From: Mycteria americana
Lineage: Eukaryota > Chordata > Aves > Ciconiiformes > Ciconiidae
Direction: 5' to 3'
DNA: 64,000 nt
Assembly (NCBI RefSeq): GCF_035582795.1
Contig: NW_027445626.1
Coordinates: forward strand, 310,001-374,000
The translations under genes were made by a program, and so were the position numbers. The notes below the pieces were generated by a model, which saw only the letters and a program-made list of their open reading frames with translations, was not told the origin of the DNA and did not search any database. Positions 62,136-64,000 of the stretch are shown here, in pieces. Position 1 is the first letter of the stretch; each line of letters starts with the position of its first letter.

Positions 62136-63326
62136 ATTTAGGTGTCACCCAACAGAGTAAGAGTCTTTGAACCCTTTGAGTCTTTGAATGGACCCAGAAA
62201 ATGGAAACTGGGACTGTCACCTCTGATTCACTGATTCACTACAGTCCTACCGCTGTAGGTGACTGAGCTTGAGCTTTTGCTCAAATACAGCCAGTGGTTT
62301 AACCTCAGCAAGTTTTCCACACGAACCCAGTGCAGAGATTCCCCTACACCAGACTAGAGGCAAAGAACAAGCCAGGCACTTGGGATCTAAGACTAGCCTG
62401 AGCCCCAAGCTACAATGTCAAGGCAAACATGGAGCGCTGCCCTAGACAAGAGAAAACGCTAGAGGCTGGTTCCTCCCAACCTATGTCTGGCATGCCAAAG
62501 AAAGGTTGCAAACCTCTTCCAGACACTCTTCTCTTGCTCTCCATTTAGGTCAGGACATTGGATAGTAATAGCAATGAGCAACTGTTTGGAAACAAGGGCA
62601 TTTCAGTGCAGATGGATGTCAGATGAGAGAGTCTGTGTGCCAGACTGTGTGGAATCATAATGAATTTCAGTCATTATTTAGAGTACTAAAGAAGACAAGT
62701 TATACTTGGTCCCTAGTCCACCCCCTCCCCCTTTCCCGAAGAAGCAGAGAGCAAGAAGCTGTGGAAGAAAACAGGGCAATGCAAAAGAGATCCTTGATAT
62801 TACTTCTTTTGAAATGAACAGATTCTCAGGGATTCCTCGTCCAAAAAGGCAAGTACTGAAAAGTAGAAAGAATAGCTTTCAACATACTGATTGATTTGAT
62901 TTGATTTGATTTGATTTGATTTGATGTGATTTGATTTGATGGTTTAGCATTTGTGCAATAGAAGAGATGAGTTTGGCACTTAGGTGTGACAGATGTTTGC
63001 AAGAGGTCTGAGTGAATTTGGAATTTCCCAGAATGGGATCATATAGCTAACAGCCTCTTTACAATCTTCTCTTCTGGAGAAAGAATCCTCTGTGAGTGTT
63101 TGAAAAAGGTAGAAAGAAGACAACAAATTCCCTGAGGACTCTAACTGAAATGTCAAACAGAACAATCAGGGTGTGAGAACTGCTTGAAGGACTATGTTTG
63201 TGTTAGATAGGAAGACTGCAAGAAAGGGAAGAAGCAGAGAAGGAAGAACTTTTCATGCAGACTGTGAAATCATCACACTTGTTTTTTGCCATGCTCCTGT
63301 CTCAGCAGGATGAACTGAAATTCAGC
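62136..63326. other. Intergenic, with microsatellite
   Basis: No gene was recognised. It contains the (TTGAT)n microsatellite at 62,889-62,940. The last 300 bases are the upstream flank of the OR6-like gene. Confidence 0.5.
62889..62940. repeat. (TTGAT)n microsatellite
   Basis: About ten units of the pentamer with one variant unit (gtgat). Confidence 0.95.
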
Positions 63327-64000
63327 ATGGGAGCAGAAAATGAAACTGCAGTGACTGAGTTCATCCTAGCGGGTTTCTCAGGGCTTGATCAAAGACTACA
63401 GCTATTTGTCTCTCTGGTCCTTCTGCTCCTATACCTGACAACAGTGATGGGGAAGGCAACCATCATTTTCCTCGTGTGTGTGGATCACCGCCTGCAAACC
63501 CCCATGTACTTTTTCATCAGCAATCTGGCCTTCCTGGAAATCTGGTTTACATCCTCCACAAGCATCAAATTGTTTGTGATCCTGGGTTCTGGTAGGAGAA
63601 CCATCTCACTAAGCAGCTGCTTTGCCCAATCCTGTTTCTATTTTGCCCTGGGCTGTACCGAGTTGGTTCTATTTGTTGTCATGTCCTTTGACCGCTATGT
63701 TGCAATCTGCCAGCCTTTGCGTTATGCTGCCATCATGAAGCCTCAGCTCTGCATCCACCTGGTCATTGCTGCTTGGGTCATAGGCATCACAGTCTTGAGT
63801 TACTGTCTGGTCCTCCTCTACAAGCTGACTTTCTGTGGCTCAAATGAGATCCACCATTTTTTTGGTGACAACTCCCCCTTATTCAACCTGTCCTGCTCTG
63901 ACACCAGCCTGCTGTGGAAAATAGACTGTTTTATTATCATGTCTCATACTGGGTTCCCTATGTTTCACTCTGGCATTTTCCATGGGCATCCTTTTCTGTA
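63327..64000 (+). CDS. OR6-like olfactory receptor, cut by window end, likely frameshifted
   Basis: This odorant GPCR starts MGAENETAVTEFILAGF (N-glycosylation site NET). It shows QTPMYFFISNLAFLEIWFT at TM2, the TM3 end VMSFDRYVAICQPLRY, and an extracellular loop ending NLSCSDTSLL before TM5. FLEIWFT and FSGL point to the OR6 or a neighbouring class II family. The frame is good to about 63,925. From there the zero frame gives polar residues (SHTGFPMFH), while the frame shifted by two bases reads SCLILGSLCFTLAFSMGILFC, a convincing TM5. So one base appears inserted or lost near 63,920-63,930. It is either a young pseudogene or a sequencing error. The rest of the gene lies beyond the window. 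Confidence 0.85.
   Translation, partial: MGAENETAVTEFILAGFSGLDQRLQLFVSLVLLLLYLTTVMGKATIIFLVCVDHRLQTPMYFFISNLAFLEIWFTSSTSIKLFVILGSGRRTISLSSCFAQSCFYFALGCTELVLFVVMSFDRYVAICQPLRYAAIMKPQLCIHLVIAAWVIGITVLSYCLVLLYKLTFCGSNEIHHFFGDNSPLFNLSCSDTSLLWKIDCFIIMSHTGFPMFHSGIFHGHPFL

Overview
The window looks like avian nuclear DNA. It carries intron-containing and tandemly duplicated receptor genes, many CR1 retroposons with the (ATTCTGTG)n tail typical of bird CR1, bird-type LTRs, and long G-rich satellite stretches of the kind found on microchromosomes. Two gene families dominate: olfactory receptors (ORs) of the bird-expanded OR14-like type plus an OR6-like pair, and one group B scavenger-receptor cysteine-rich (SRCR) receptor of the WC1/CD163 family. 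In chicken, OR and SRCR genes are neighbours on the MHC microchromosome (GGA16), so an equivalent location is a reasonable inference. The species cannot be named from this window.

Layout. Positions 1-8,786 and 20,099-27,371 form a large inverted segmental duplication, about 95-98 percent identical by eye, around an 11.3-kb spacer. Each arm carries one OR14-like gene with its upstream block; the left copy is cut by the window edge. The spacer holds a third, more diverged copy of the same OR unit (10,374-14,675) with an intact OR gene, then CR1 pieces, a solo LTR and a broken endogenous retrovirus (env plus LTR). Insertions private to one arm (a very young CR1 tail on the left; retroviral fragments placed differently in the two arms) give a relative timeline.

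From 27.9 to 39 kb there is no confident gene. This part holds old CR1 copies (29.3, 31.2 and 32.0-34.2 kb) and a block of strand-biased G-rich minisatellites (35.4-38.1 kb). The WC1-like gene runs from 39,297 to 55,116 on the plus strand. I reconstruct 17 coding exons, all joined in phase 1, giving 1,242 residues: signal peptide, nine SRCR domains, a transmembrane segment and a tail with YEEI and two GYDDA motifs. Its first intron contains a CR1 with an uninterrupted ORF2 of about 930-1,050 residues. Two SRCR exon pairs come from a recent 2.95-kb tandem duplication, and two relic exons lie in the introns.

Downstream are a tRNA-Ala(CGC) gene with an unusual extra variable-arm hairpin, a degenerate tRNA-Phe, and an LTR nested in CR1. 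Then come a 1.4-kb polypurine tract, a ruined OR pseudogene, and an OR6-like gene at the right edge that appears to carry one frameshift.

The OR genes encode odorant GPCRs of the olfactory epithelium. The WC1-like protein is expected to be a leukocyte surface receptor whose tail binds Src-family kinases. The two systems are neighbours and do not share a pathway.
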